This document shows, one piece after another, positions 17,230 through 26,176 of a DNA stretch of 50,604 nucleotides. Below the pieces are notes generated by a model. The model was not told where the DNA came from. It did no database searches and saw only the letters and a list, made by a program, of their open reading frames with translations. Both the position numbers and the translations under genes were made by a program. The DNA lies in contig JALVXC010000061.1 of the NCBI GenBank assembly GCA_027038275.1, positions 1 to 50,604 on the forward strand, read 5' to 3'. The DNA is from Campylobacteraceae bacterium. Lineage in GTDB: Bacteria > Campylobacterota > Campylobacteria > Campylobacterales > Sulfurovaceae. The stretch's first letter is position 1, and each line of letters opens with the position of its first letter.

Positions 17230-17618
17230 GATTGACAGACCCCATAGAGATTGATTTTAGATGAGTTTAATTGAAAGTTCTCAACCACTAGAGCCTCTTT
17301 TGCTTCAGGTCTAATCTCTCTGTCTTGAATCTTGCCACACACTTGGCAAATAAGGTGCATATGCTCCTCTTTTTTGAGTTCATACTTAGACTTCTGCCCA
17401 TTCATAGGAACTTCAACAATTACATTGTTATCTTGCATTAAGATAATATTTTTGTAAATAGTTGCCAAGGAGAGGGTAGGGTGTAGCTCTTTAACATCTT
17501 CGTAGATTTCATCAACATTGATGTGTCCTGCTTGGTCAATAGATTTTAAGATAGAGGTACGCTGTATAGTGGCTTTTAAATCGTTATTTTGTAATAGTGA
17601 AATGTAATTTTTTATCAT
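17214..17618 (-). CDS. Fur/PerR-family metalloregulator
   Basis: A 134-residue Fur-superfamily repressor: N-terminal winged helix (TIQRTSILKSIDQ to TIYKNIILMQ), then HMHLICQVCGKI and a C-terminal VCQSCQ, giving two CxxC pairs (C91/C94, C128/C131) for a structural zinc. PerR rather than Fur is suggested by the nearby peroxiredoxin and by a PerR-box-like sequence just upstream, but the sensing residues cannot be judged by eye. The gene probably represses itself. Confidence 0.88.
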   Translation of the reverse strand: MIKNYISLLQNNDLKATIQRTSILKSIDQAGHINVDEIYEDVKELHPTLSLATIYKNIILMQDNNVIVEVPMNGQKSKYELKKEEHMHLICQVCGKIQDREIRPEAKEALVVENFQLNSSKINLYGVCQSCQNR

Positions 17619-17646
17619 GATTGTACCTTAAAATTTATAAATGCTT

Positions 17647-17661
17647 ATATAATAATTATAA
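17647..17661. promoter_or_regulatory. PerR-box-like operator
   Basis: The 15-mer ATATAATAATTATAA matches the known PerR consensus TTATAATNATTATAA at 13 of 14 defined positions. It lies 29-43 bases upstream of the Fur/PerR-like start, where the promoter must be. AT-rich background makes chance matches easier, so this is strong but not conclusive. Confidence 0.65.
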
Positions 17662-17699
17662 TCTATAATTCTTATAGAAACATTTTATGTTGAAATTTA

Positions 17700-17725
17700 G
17701 GGCAGATACGGAGGTCTGCCCCTAC
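17700..17725 (-). repeat. REP-like hairpin with GTAG foot
   Basis: On the minus strand GTAG is followed by a 7-bp stem, GGGCAGA with TCTGCCC, around an 8-base loop. It is located in the spacer between the peroxiredoxin 3' end and the PerR-like gene. The GTAG foot plus hairpin is the known layout of REP sequences mobilised by RAYT (Y1 transposase-like) proteins. Confidence 0.75.
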
Positions 17726-17743
17726 GGTTATAATTGTTTATAA

Positions 17744-18340
17744 TTATAGTTCTTCAGCATGTTTTGCTAGGTAGTCAGCAACACCCTCTGCATCTGCTTT
17801 CATACCCTCTTCACCCTTTTGCCAACCAGCAGGACAAACCTCACCATGCTCATTAGTAAATAGCATTGCATCTACCATTCTTAACATCTCATCAACATTT
17901 CTTCCTAATGGAAGGTCATTGATAACTGCATGTCTTACTGTACCATCAGCATCAATAAGGAAAGAACCTCTAAGTGCTACTGCATCGTCAAGAAGAACAT
18001 CGTAGTCTCTTGCAATCTGTTTGCTAAGGTCTGCTACCAATGGGAAGTCAACTCTACCAATTCCACCCTTTTCTACAGGAGTCTCTCTCCATGCAAAGTG
18101 TGAAAATTGACTATCTACAGATACACCAATAACATTAACTCCTCTATCTCTAAACTCTTTTGCTCTGTGAGAGAAAGCAATAATCTCTGATGGACATACA
18201 AAAGTAAAGTCTAGTGGGTAGAAGAAAAGAACTGCACCCTTTTCACCAAGGTTTTCCATAAGGTTGAAATCTTCAACTATCTGTCCGTCTGCTAATACAG
18301 CTGCTGCTGTGAAATCTGGAGCTTTATTTGTTACAATCAT
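17744..18340 (-). CDS. 2-Cys peroxiredoxin (AhpC/Tsa family)
   Basis: A 198-residue thiol peroxidase that reduces H2O2 and organic peroxides. The peroxidatic Cys is C49 in FTFVCPSE, and the resolving Cys is C169 in HGEVCPAGW, so it is a typical 2-Cys enzyme. It begins at the ATG with AAGGA upstream. It is a single gene upstream of, and in the same orientation as, the PerR-like gene. A weaker palindrome (18354-18368, TAATAAATTTTATTA) lies in its leader. Confidence 0.94.
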   Translation of the reverse strand: MIVTNKAPDFTAAAVLADGQIVEDFNLMENLGEKGAVLFFYPLDFTFVCPSEIIAFSHRAKEFRDRGVNVIGVSVDSQFSHFAWRETPVEKGGIGRVDFPLVADLSKQIARDYDVLLDDAVALRGSFLIDADGTVRHAVINDLPLGRNVDEMLRMVDAMLFTNEHGEVCPAGWQKGEEGMKADAEGVADYLAKHAEEL

Positions 18341-18439
18341 AATTTTCCTTAAATAATAAATTTTATTAACAACGAAATTCTATCGTAACAAAATAAAAAT
18401 AAGTTAAATTATTTGTTTTTATTAGGGGTATATTATATT

Positions 18440-20263
18440 TTAGTTAAACCCCAAAAGCCCAAACTTCCTAATAAACTTTTCATCTATATCTATAAGCCCT
18501 CGCTCTTGTAGGCTATCTAACACCTCTTTAGTACAGTGTGTATCTTTTGGCCACTCTCGGTTGAAGCCATCTAGTTTAGATTTGTTTGTTCCATCAATGG
18601 CAATAAAAGGCTCAAGCACAACATCACGCTGGGCATCTATGTTGTTTACTACACGCCAAAGTAGCATATATGGGTTATCTATCTCATTGTTTGCTTTGTC
18701 GGTTATGACAAGTAGTTTTATATGCTCTTTAAGAGGTTTAAGTTTTGCAATGATATTTTGCATAGACTCTACTTTACTAACCAATATAACACAGATAGGG
18801 TTTTTAGTATGGGTAAAGTACTGCTTTAACTCTAAGATATTACTATCTATCTCTTGCATTTTTTCTAGTAAGTCTTTGTCAGAAAGTAGACTCTCTACAC
18901 CATCTTCTACCTCTTTACTTGTTGCATCAACTCCAAGTTTTCCACCAACTAAAGACTCATTGGCTGTATGGTCAAGTGCATCAATAATTCCTTGAGTAAT
19001 TAAAATCTTTTGTGGAGTAAGTCGATTTAAAATATACTCTGTAATAGCAGTTGCATCTTCAAGCTCTGGAGCATCTTCATTTACAAAAATAGCATGTTTA
19101 ACAAAACTCATTTGACCTACACCCCAAAAGGCGTGCATAAACTGCTGTGCGTGACCTTTGTAGAGCGTTTTCATCTTTCCTAGTATTAAGTTATGGAAGA
19201 CTCCATTTTCAGGCATATAGTAGTCTATAAGGTCAGGAGCCATCGGTTTTAACATTGGTAAAAAGATTCTTTCTGTTGCCCAACCCATATATTTGTCTTC
19301 TAGTGGAGGTTTACCAACAACTGTAGCTTGAAAAATAGGTTTCTCTTTCATAGTAATGGTATCTACCTCCATAATAGGGTATGGTTCTTTTAGTGTGTAG
19401 TAGCCTGTATGGTCTCCAAAAGGCCCTTCTATCTCCATCTTTGTAGGGTCAACAAACCCCTCTATGACAACATCTACATCTCTTGGAATATATATGTCAT
19501 TGGTTATAGACTTAACAAGTTGAGCATTTTTTCCTCTTACAAATCCATAAAGAAGCATCTCAAACATACCATGAGGCATAGGAGCTTGACCACACCAAAT
19601 GTAGAGTGGGTCACCACCAATGGCAACACTCACAGGCATCTTTTTACCTGCTTTTTGGTATTGGTCAAAGAAGTGAGAGGCATCTTTATGAATCTGCCAG
19701 TGCATTCCTAGATGGTTTTTGTCATACTGCTGTAGACGGTACATTCCTAAGTTTTGCATACCACCATCAAGGCTTTTTGTATAGACCTGTCCCATTGTAA
19801 TAAATGGTCCACCATCTTCTTCCCATGTCTTTAAGATAGGAAGTTTGTCTAAATCTACCTTCTCTTTAGGTATGATAATATCTTGACAAGCACCTCTTGA
19901 GTTAGAACGCTTTGGAAAGACATTCTTAAGTGCAAAGAGTTCAGGAATCATTTTGAGTTTGTCAATAAACTTTGCAGGTGGTTTGAGTTTAAGGAGTTTG
20001 TCAATACCTTGGGCAACTTGGTCAGGGTGTTTTCCTAAGATTTTTTGGGTTAGCTCTTTGTTAGCAAAGATATTCATAAGTACAGGCATATCATACTCTA
20101 TACCCTTTGCTTTGTTAATAGGATTGGTAAAGAGAAGAGGGCGAGAGTTATCTTTTTTGACCTCAATATAGGCGATGTGAGGTATTTCTAGTTCTACATC
20201 TAGGGGTTCATCTATAACTTTTAGGTTGCCGTTATCTTTTAGCCATTGTACTACGTCTTGCAT
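18440..20263 (-). CDS. UbiD-family decarboxylase, probably menaquinone biosynthesis
   Basis: A 607-residue UbiD-type prenyl-FMN decarboxylase. It shows the N-terminal MQDVVQWLKDNG, SRGACQDIIIPKEKVDLDKLPIL, and the EGPFGDHTGYYT block that contains an active-site Glu in the family. Length exceeds E. coli UbiD (about 500) and matches the longer menaquinone-decarboxylase group used with the futalosine route in this phylum. The aromatic substrate is therefore inferred, not shown. It is expressed singly; an REP-like hairpin sits just upstream of its start. Confidence 0.88.
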   Translation of the reverse strand: MQDVVQWLKDNGNLKVIDEPLDVELEIPHIAYIEVKKDNSRPLLFTNPINKAKGIEYDMPVLMNIFANKELTQKILGKHPDQVAQGIDKLLKLKPPAKFIDKLKMIPELFALKNVFPKRSNSRGACQDIIIPKEKVDLDKLPILKTWEEDGGPFITMGQVYTKSLDGGMQNLGMYRLQQYDKNHLGMHWQIHKDASHFFDQYQKAGKKMPVSVAIGGDPLYIWCGQAPMPHGMFEMLLYGFVRGKNAQLVKSITNDIYIPRDVDVVIEGFVDPTKMEIEGPFGDHTGYYTLKEPYPIMEVDTITMKEKPIFQATVVGKPPLEDKYMGWATERIFLPMLKPMAPDLIDYYMPENGVFHNLILGKMKTLYKGHAQQFMHAFWGVGQMSFVKHAIFVNEDAPELEDATAITEYILNRLTPQKILITQGIIDALDHTANESLVGGKLGVDATSKEVEDGVESLLSDKDLLEKMQEIDSNILELKQYFTHTKNPICVILVSKVESMQNIIAKLKPLKEHIKLLVITDKANNEIDNPYMLLWRVVNNIDAQRDVVLEPFIAIDGTNKSKLDGFNREWPKDTHCTKEVLDSLQERGLIDIDEKFIRKFGLLGFN

Positions 20264-20288
20264 TTTAATTTCCCAATTTTTATTTGAT

Positions 20289-20313
20289 GGTGTAGTCAGG
20301 GACTACACTCTAC
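20289..20313 (-). repeat. REP-like hairpin with GTAG foot
   Basis: On the minus strand GTAGA is followed by a perfect 8-bp stem, GTGTAGTC with GACTACAC, and a 3-base loop. It lies between the haem lipoprotein gene and the UbiD-family gene, about 26 bases before the latter's start codon, so it is probably within its promoter or leader. Confidence 0.75.
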
Positions 20314-20337
20314 ATTTTTGGGAATATTATAGCAAAG

Positions 20338-20994
20338 TTATTTTTTAATTTCGGCGACAACAGCACCTCTAAAGTCACCAAGTTTAAAGTTTGTTGCCAT
20401 ATCATTTGGATATTTTCTAATTAACATCTTTTGTAAGTCCTGAGAGATATTCTTGCCATGACATGCTAAACAAGGCTGTTTAACCTCTAAAGCTTTATAG
20501 ACACGGTAGCTATCTCCCATATCTACAACTAAAGGTTCTTTAAAGTTATTAGATGCTAAAAAACGCTCCATAACAGTTGTATCTGTTGCATCAGGTTTAT
20601 TTTTTGGATTTCTATATCTTAGTGCAGTTCTCCTAATTTTGACATCTGACATTTTATTGTAATCATTTGCCATACTTTGACCTAAAGTAGAACAAGCACC
20701 AAGAGCAGTTTTATGAGTTGGGTCACTCTTCATCATACCCATTAGAGTAGGTTGTAGCGTCCCCATAAAACTTTTAATATGTAGCATTCCTCTGTCTTTA
20801 ATAGCCTTTTTATCATTTGCATAGGTTACCGAAGAAGAGGCTACTTTAGTTGATGAACTAGAGGCTCCTACTGTTGCCTCTTGAACAACTTGGATGTTCT
20901 CTTCTGCTCTTGGAGTAACTTCATTAGTAGAGTTACAAGCTGTAAAAAGTAGAGGGGCAGTAAAGAGTAGAGTAGAAATTTTTTTATTTATCAT
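20338..20994 (-). CDS. Exported haem lipoprotein, DUF3365-type
   Basis: A 218-residue protein with a lipoprotein signal (LLFTAC, Cys at 20), a Ser-rich linker, and a DUF3365 (Tll0287-like) domain ending in one c-type haem site, CLACH (residues 175-179). DUF3365 proteins are periplasmic haem sensors or redox proteins; no partner is encoded here. The ATG at 20994 has GGAGA 6 bases upstream; the in-frame TTG at 21006 overlaps that site and is rejected. Confidence 0.8.
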   Translation of the reverse strand: MINKKISTLLFTAPLLFTACNSTNEVTPRAEENIQVVQEATVGASSSSTKVASSSVTYANDKKAIKDRGMLHIKSFMGTLQPTLMGMMKSDPTHKTALGACSTLGQSMANDYNKMSDVKIRRTALRYRNPKNKPDATDTTVMERFLASNNFKEPLVVDMGDSYRVYKALEVKQPCLACHGKNISQDLQKMLIRKYPNDMATNFKLGDFRGAVVAEIKK

Positions 20995-21030
20995 ATATGT
21001 CTCCAAAGTAATTTATAATTATAAGTATAA

Positions 21031-22002
21031 CTATTTAGACAAAACCATTAGCTTAATTTTACTCTTAACTTTAACACCAATTTTAATACGATTTAATTTA
21101 ATATGTTTGTTAGCATACCAAATAATTTTACCATTCTTTACTTTTACCTTTGTCCAACCATTGTTAGAGATAAATATATCAGCTGATTTAATATTTTTAT
21201 CATCAAGTGTTACTTCTACAGTTCTAACTATTTTATCTTTTGGATAGGTTTTTGGTTGCTGAAAATGGACACCACATAGTTCTTGAAATTTTAGATAGAG
21301 TTTAAAATCATGAGCATTACTTCCTACAACAGCTGAACGGTCAATATCATTAGCATCACTACAGACCCCATTTACAGCCCCAATATTTTGGTTAAAAACT
21401 GCTTTAAAGTTATAGTCTTTTAAAACTTTTTCAACTCGCTCATCATACTCACCATAAGGGTAGACAAAAAGATTAGGCTTATAGTTAAGGTGTTTTTTCA
21501 TAAGAGCTAAACCCTTATTCATATCTGCTTTTATCTTCTCATTACTCATCTGTCCAAAATGACCATGCCCATAAGAGTGAAATTCAACATCACCATATTT
21601 GGCAATGGTCTTAAGCTGTTTCCATGAGACATAATCTTTATACTTTTTTTCAGTAAATTTTACAGCAAGAAAGAGAGTAAACGGAATATTATATTCTCTA
21701 AAAACAGAAAGCCCATGAGTATAAAAGCTTCTAAAACCATCATCAATACTAAATGCAACCCAATTAGAGGGGACTGCTTCACCTCTATTAACCTTATTAA
21801 CAATATCTATAAGATGAACAACTTTGTAGTTATGCTTTTTTAGATAATTAAACTCTTTACGAAGCTCTTTTGTAGAGATATTTGTAGTTGGATAACGATT
21901 GTCATCAAAACGATGATATACAAAAATATGCCCATCTGCAAAAAGCAGATATGGCGACAAAATAAGAGAGAGGAGGAAGAGGAGTTTTTTCACTTTGAGC
22001 AT
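21031..22002 (-). CDS. Secreted polysaccharide deacetylase (NodB family)
   Basis: A 323-residue protein with a signal peptide (LLFLLSLILSPYLLFADG). The deacetylase domain has the Asp pair in FSIDDGF (D87, D88), metal His in FHSYGHGHF (H142, H146) and a YPYGEYD block. A C-terminal beta-rich tail of about 80 residues follows. The substrate could be peptidoglycan or an exopolysaccharide. It begins 6 bases after ftsZ, so it is probably the last gene of the division operon. Confidence 0.87.
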   Translation of the reverse strand: MLKVKKLLFLLSLILSPYLLFADGHIFVYHRFDDNRYPTTNISTKELRKEFNYLKKHNYKVVHLIDIVNKVNRGEAVPSNWVAFSIDDGFRSFYTHGLSVFREYNIPFTLFLAVKFTEKKYKDYVSWKQLKTIAKYGDVEFHSYGHGHFGQMSNEKIKADMNKGLALMKKHLNYKPNLFVYPYGEYDERVEKVLKDYNFKAVFNQNIGAVNGVCSDANDIDRSAVVGSNAHDFKLYLKFQELCGVHFQQPKTYPKDKIVRTVEVTLDDKNIKSADIFISNNGWTKVKVKNGKIIWYANKHIKLNRIKIGVKVKSKIKLMVLSK

Positions 22003-22008
22003 TTATGT

Positions 22009-23175
22009 TTAATCCATCTGTTTACGTAAAAAAGTTGGAGTATCTAAATAGTCTTCATTGCCATAGCTATCTCCACCACTAACTTTTGCTGAATTCATTC
22101 TATGTAATATAGAGCCTTGTGTTGGTGTTCTTAGTGTTCCAACTCTATTATTTACAATTGTCTCTTTTTTTGCTTTAGGTTCTGTCTCGTAGTCACTTGG
22201 GTCTTCAAATCCTGTTGCAATAATTGTTAATTTAACTTCATCAATAGGAATATCTTCTGATGTTGTTGTACCAAAAATAATATTTGCATCTTCATCTGCA
22301 TTCTCTTCTACAATATCCATCGCTTCAGAAATCTCTGCAAGAGGGTAGTCTGGGTGAATATGGAAGTGAACCAAAATACCCATAGCTCCATCAATTGAAA
22401 GGTTATCAAGAAGTGGAGACTCAATAGCTGCTTTTGCTGCATCGTAAGCAGCAGAGCTACCTTGTGATTCACCAACACCCATAAGTGCTAAACCTCTATG
22501 GCTCATAACTGTTTTAACATCGGCAAAGTCAAGGTTAATATCGTTTGCACCATGAGAGAGAATAACGTTTGAGATTCCTCCTACGGCTTGGGAGAGAACG
22601 TTGTCAACTAGCCTAAAACTATCTCTCATACCAAGATTCTTTTCTACAATAGAGAGAAGTCTCTCATTTGGTACAACAATAATTGAGTCTGTCTCTTTTT
22701 TAAGTCTCTCTAAACCCTCTTTTGCAAGTCGTTTTCTCTTACGACCCTCAAAGGCAAATGGACTAGTTACAATAGCAACCGTTAGTGCATTTACTTCTTT
22801 TGCAGCTTGAGCAATAACAGGTGCAGCACCTGTTCCTGTACCACCACCAAGACCAGCAGAGATAAACACTAGGTCAGCACCATCTAACATAGTCTTAATG
22901 CTATCAAAGCTCTCTTCAGCAGCTTCTTGACCAACTTCTGGTTTCATCCCAGCTCCAAGACCCTTTGTTGCATTGATTCCAAGTTGCATTTTGTAAGGGG
23001 CAATAGAGGCTGCTAGTGCTTGAGCATCAGTATTGGCTACTATAAGGTCTATACCATCAATCCCCTCTCTAATCATGTGGTTAATCATATTTCCACCACC
23101 ACCACCAACACCGATGGCTTTAATCTTAGCTCCATGAACTCCAGCTGTTGATTCTGTTATATTGAACTCTTCCAT
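22009..23175 (-). CDS. ftsZ: Cell division protein FtsZ
   Basis: A 388-residue tubulin-like GTPase that forms the Z-ring. The GTP signature GGGTGTG is at 110-116, the T7 loop region NLDFADVKTVM follows, and the C-terminal tail ends in DTPTFLRKQMD, the conserved peptide that binds FtsA. The linker of about 60 residues is ordinary. A strong GAGGAGG-type site precedes the ATG. ftsA ends 12 bases upstream. Confidence 0.97.
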   Translation of the reverse strand: MEEFNITESTAGVHGAKIKAIGVGGGGGNMINHMIREGIDGIDLIVANTDAQALAASIAPYKMQLGINATKGLGAGMKPEVGQEAAEESFDSIKTMLDGADLVFISAGLGGGTGTGAAPVIAQAAKEVNALTVAIVTSPFAFEGRKRKRLAKEGLERLKKETDSIIVVPNERLLSIVEKNLGMRDSFRLVDNVLSQAVGGISNVILSHGANDINLDFADVKTVMSHRGLALMGVGESQGSSAAYDAAKAAIESPLLDNLSIDGAMGILVHFHIHPDYPLAEISEAMDIVEENADEDANIIFGTTTSEDIPIDEVKLTIIATGFEDPSDYETEPKAKKETIVNNRVGTLRTPTQGSILHRMNSAKVSGGDSYGNEDYLDTPTFLRKQMD

Positions 23176-23187
23176 GTAATCCTCCTC

Positions 23188-24573
23188 TTAAAAGATTTTT
23201 GATGCCCACTGCATAAAGTTTTGCACGGGATTGTTTTTATTGTTTTTTGGTTCTTGACTTAAGTCTTTAAATAGGTCATTGCTATTTACTCTTTCTTCCT
23301 CAAATGATGGAGTTGAGACAGAAATTTTTGGTTTTACCATACTCTCTACAGTTTGAATATTTGCAATATCTTGTAGTGACCTCTTTGGATGATACTCTTT
23401 TGAGTGAAGCATTGTTTTGCTTCCATCAAGCTCATACTCTGTATGTCCCCCTGATTCATAGGCAATAAGACCAACAACAGTTGAAAATTCAGGAGCATCT
23501 AAATCTTCTGATATATTTGTGATATTTGTTGGCTTTCCAATTCGGATTGGTATATTTGGCATTAAGGCTTGTGCTAACTCTCTTGTTCCTTCAATATGAG
23601 TCATACCACCTGTTAAAACTACTCCTGCTCCAAGTTGATTTCTTAGTCCACTCTGCTCTAAGGAGTGTGCTAGAAGACCAAGAGTCTCCTCCATACGACT
23701 ATATATGATACTGTGAACAATATCTAATGATACAGGGTTAACTTTTGTATCATCTCCAATTATCGGTAGATGAAGCTCTTCTGGTTCTTTTTGAAATAGG
23801 CTTCCTTTTATTATTTTAAGTTCTTCAGCTGCTTCAAGTGGAGTATGAAGTGCTACAGATAAATCATTTGTTATATGATTTGAACCAACTGATAAAAAGT
23901 CATTATACTGAATAGCATTTCCTACATGAACAATAAGATTAGATGTTTGACCACCTAAATCCATAACTGCTACACCTCTCTCTTTATCATCTTCGGTTGT
24001 TATAGCTAAAGAGGAGGCATAACCAGAGAGAACTACTCTTGCAATATCAATTCCTGCTGCATGAACAGCTTTTTTTAGATTCCCAAGATTTGATTTACTT
24101 GTCATAATTATATGTGTATCAACTTCCATACGACTAGCATTCATCCCATTTGGGTCTTCAATAAAATCTTGTTCATCTATTTTAAATTTATAAGGCAATA
24201 CATGCAGAATTTCAAATTCATTTGGGATATTTGCGTTATATAGAGCCGTTTGCATAACACGATTAATTTCATTAATTGAAATCTCTTGATTTGGAATATT
24301 GACAACACCTGAAGACTTTAGACTCTTAACATATGCTCCAGAGATAGAGATTGTTGCTCTAGTTAAATTGATACCTGCAACACGTTTAGCATCATCAACA
24401 GCATCTTTTATGGATTTAGAAGCTAGTTCTATATTTGAGATAGCCCCTTTTTTAATGCCGTGAGATTTGCTAATACCGTGACCAGCAATCTCCATGTGAC
24501 CATTTTTCATCTCACCAATAATTGCACATATTTTTGTAGAACCAATATCTATAGCTAAAATGGGCATGTTCAC
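23188..24573 (-). CDS. ftsA: Cell division protein FtsA
   Basis: An actin-fold ATPase that tethers FtsZ to the membrane; 461 residues with the start used here. Phosphate-1 motif AIDIGSTKICAIIGE is at the N-terminus, VMDLGGQTSN in the middle and GVVLTGGMTHIEG later. The C-terminal NFMQWASKIF is the amphipathic membrane-binding helix, separated by a long linker. I chose GTG at 24573 because AAGGA lies 7 bases upstream; a TTG at 24606 would add 11 residues without a site, and the ATG at 24567 is another option. Confidence 0.93.
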   Translation of the reverse strand: MNMPILAIDIGSTKICAIIGEMKNGHMEIAGHGISKSHGIKKGAISNIELASKSIKDAVDDAKRVAGINLTRATISISGAYVKSLKSSGVVNIPNQEISINEINRVMQTALYNANIPNEFEILHVLPYKFKIDEQDFIEDPNGMNASRMEVDTHIIMTSKSNLGNLKKAVHAAGIDIARVVLSGYASSLAITTEDDKERGVAVMDLGGQTSNLIVHVGNAIQYNDFLSVGSNHITNDLSVALHTPLEAAEELKIIKGSLFQKEPEELHLPIIGDDTKVNPVSLDIVHSIIYSRMEETLGLLAHSLEQSGLRNQLGAGVVLTGGMTHIEGTRELAQALMPNIPIRIGKPTNITNISEDLDAPEFSTVVGLIAYESGGHTEYELDGSKTMLHSKEYHPKRSLQDIANIQTVESMVKPKISVSTPSFEEERVNSNDLFKDLSQEPKNNKNNPVQNFMQWASKIF

Positions 24574-24609
24574 AATTTCATCCTTAGTTGTCAAGTCTTT
24601 TGTCAAATT

Positions 24610-26064
24610 CTAATAAAGTTCAGTTGGATACTTTTTATCTAACATTTTCATCAAATTTGTTTGTAATATTTGATTTTTAACTATATTAGCATCCTTATGC
24701 AAATTTTTAGTCTCATTATTCTCCATTGGAATAAGTTTTTGTTCGATAATTTTATAAACCATTACTTTACTTCCTATAGGAATGATACCCTTTTCTAGCT
24801 CAGAAGTAAAGAGCTTGGAGATGAAATTTGAGGTTTCTTGTTTATTTATGCCCAGATTTTGTGTTTCTTCGTTATCTTGTGTGATAAAAGTTGACACATT
24901 TAGTTCCTCGTTGTCAATATTTGTCAATTTTTTTTCAGCTAAAATAGATAATGCTTTTTTTTCAGCTTCAACTTGATATATAGGAGTAATTTCGGCTTTT
25001 ACCTCCTCAAATGTTTTAGTAATAGGATTGATAATATTGACAATTTTTACAGACGCATATCTATTGTTAACAACTTTAGGTTTTATGATGTTACCTTTTG
25101 AGCCATTAGATATATCTTTCCATAATTTTTTAGAGAGTTTAGGGTTATTTATATTAAGTGTAGTAGTCTCATCTGCTTTTAATTCTCCCTTTTTAAACTG
25201 AATATATCTTTTTAAAGCCTTTTTTTTGCTTTTTTCAACTTGGGTAGCCTCTTTAACCCAATCTTTTACCTCTTTAAACTCTAAAATTTTTCCATCTTTA
25301 TCTGTATAGTTAAATCTATGTTTATTATAGTACTCTTTTACCTCTTTATCAGTTACTGGAGTATCTTTTGTTTCAGTCCATTGTATCTCTAAAGTATACT
25401 TTGTAGGTGTTTTATACTGCTCTTTTCTTGGTTCCCAAAACTCTTTTAATTTTTTATCATCAATAGTTATATTTACATCTTTATTTGTAAGAAGAGTATA
25501 TTTGATTTTATCACCAATCTCATAGGCAATTTTAAAGGCATTATACTCATTTTCTAAAGCTTTAGCATTTAGTAGTTTAAAAGTCTTTTGTATAATTAGT
25601 TGATTCATTATACTCTCTTCAAATACTTCGTGACTTAAACCTCTATTTTGCAGATAGGTATCATAAATTTTTCTATCAAATTTTCCATTAGTTTGAAAAG
25701 CAGGAACAGATGCTAACTCTTTTGCTGCCTCCTCTTCGGTAACAATAATTCCAAACTCTTTTGCAAGATTTAATAGCTTAGCTTCCATTGCCATTCTTTG
25801 AATAACTTGGTTTTGAAGACCCATCTGCTTTGCCTGTTTTTCATCAAATTTACCTTGCATCATTTGATTATATTGCTCAAAGAGTTGGCTATATTCCATC
25901 TGAAATTTATCTTTAGAGAGTTCTATATCGCCTACTTTTCCAATACTATTACTCTTTAATCCAGCAGAACCACCAATAACTGCTGTCGAGAGTATAAAAG
26001 AGAGTGCAGCTATCCACATGACGATAACTGTAAATTTATTGTTGTTTTGCATCCAACTTATCAT
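24610..26064 (-). CDS. SurA/PpiD-like periplasmic peptidyl-prolyl isomerase
   Basis: A 484-residue protein anchored by one N-terminal transmembrane segment (about 13-33), followed by a SurA_N-type chaperone domain (FQMEYSQLFEQYNQMM to FEESIMNQLIIQKTF) and a parvulin-like region that seems degenerate. PpiD-type proteins help outer-membrane and secreted proteins fold. The gene stops 36 bases before the FtsA start and opens the division operon; the same neighbourhood is known in other Campylobacterota. It diverges from bioA across a 112-bp spacer that must hold both promoters, in which I see no other motif. Confidence 0.85.
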   Translation of the reverse strand: MISWMQNNNKFTVIVMWIAALSFILSTAVIGGSAGLKSNSIGKVGDIELSKDKFQMEYSQLFEQYNQMMQGKFDEKQAKQMGLQNQVIQRMAMEAKLLNLAKEFGIIVTEEEAAKELASVPAFQTNGKFDRKIYDTYLQNRGLSHEVFEESIMNQLIIQKTFKLLNAKALENEYNAFKIAYEIGDKIKYTLLTNKDVNITIDDKKLKEFWEPRKEQYKTPTKYTLEIQWTETKDTPVTDKEVKEYYNKHRFNYTDKDGKILEFKEVKDWVKEATQVEKSKKKALKRYIQFKKGELKADETTTLNINNPKLSKKLWKDISNGSKGNIIKPKVVNNRYASVKIVNIINPITKTFEEVKAEITPIYQVEAEKKALSILAEKKLTNIDNEELNVSTFITQDNEETQNLGINKQETSNFISKLFTSELEKGIIPIGSKVMVYKIIEQKLIPMENNETKNLHKDANIVKNQILQTNLMKMLDKKYPTELY

Positions 26065-26176
26065 ATTGTCTTGCCTTAATTTAAAATTTGTGTAATTTTA
26101 GTCTAGTTGTTATTAATTATTAATGAAAAAATTACTTTATAGATTGTATATTGCCCATAAAAAAGGTGATTTGTGA

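Noticed and set aside
17728-17748. Second PerR-like box at the peroxiredoxin 3' end
   Set aside because: It is a direct repeat of TTATAATT with one extra base, overlaps a stop codon, and does not align well to the palindromic consensus.
19409-19800. Forward open frames within the UbiD-family gene
   Set aside because: Overlap a fully supported 607-aa gene and encode no recognisable motifs.
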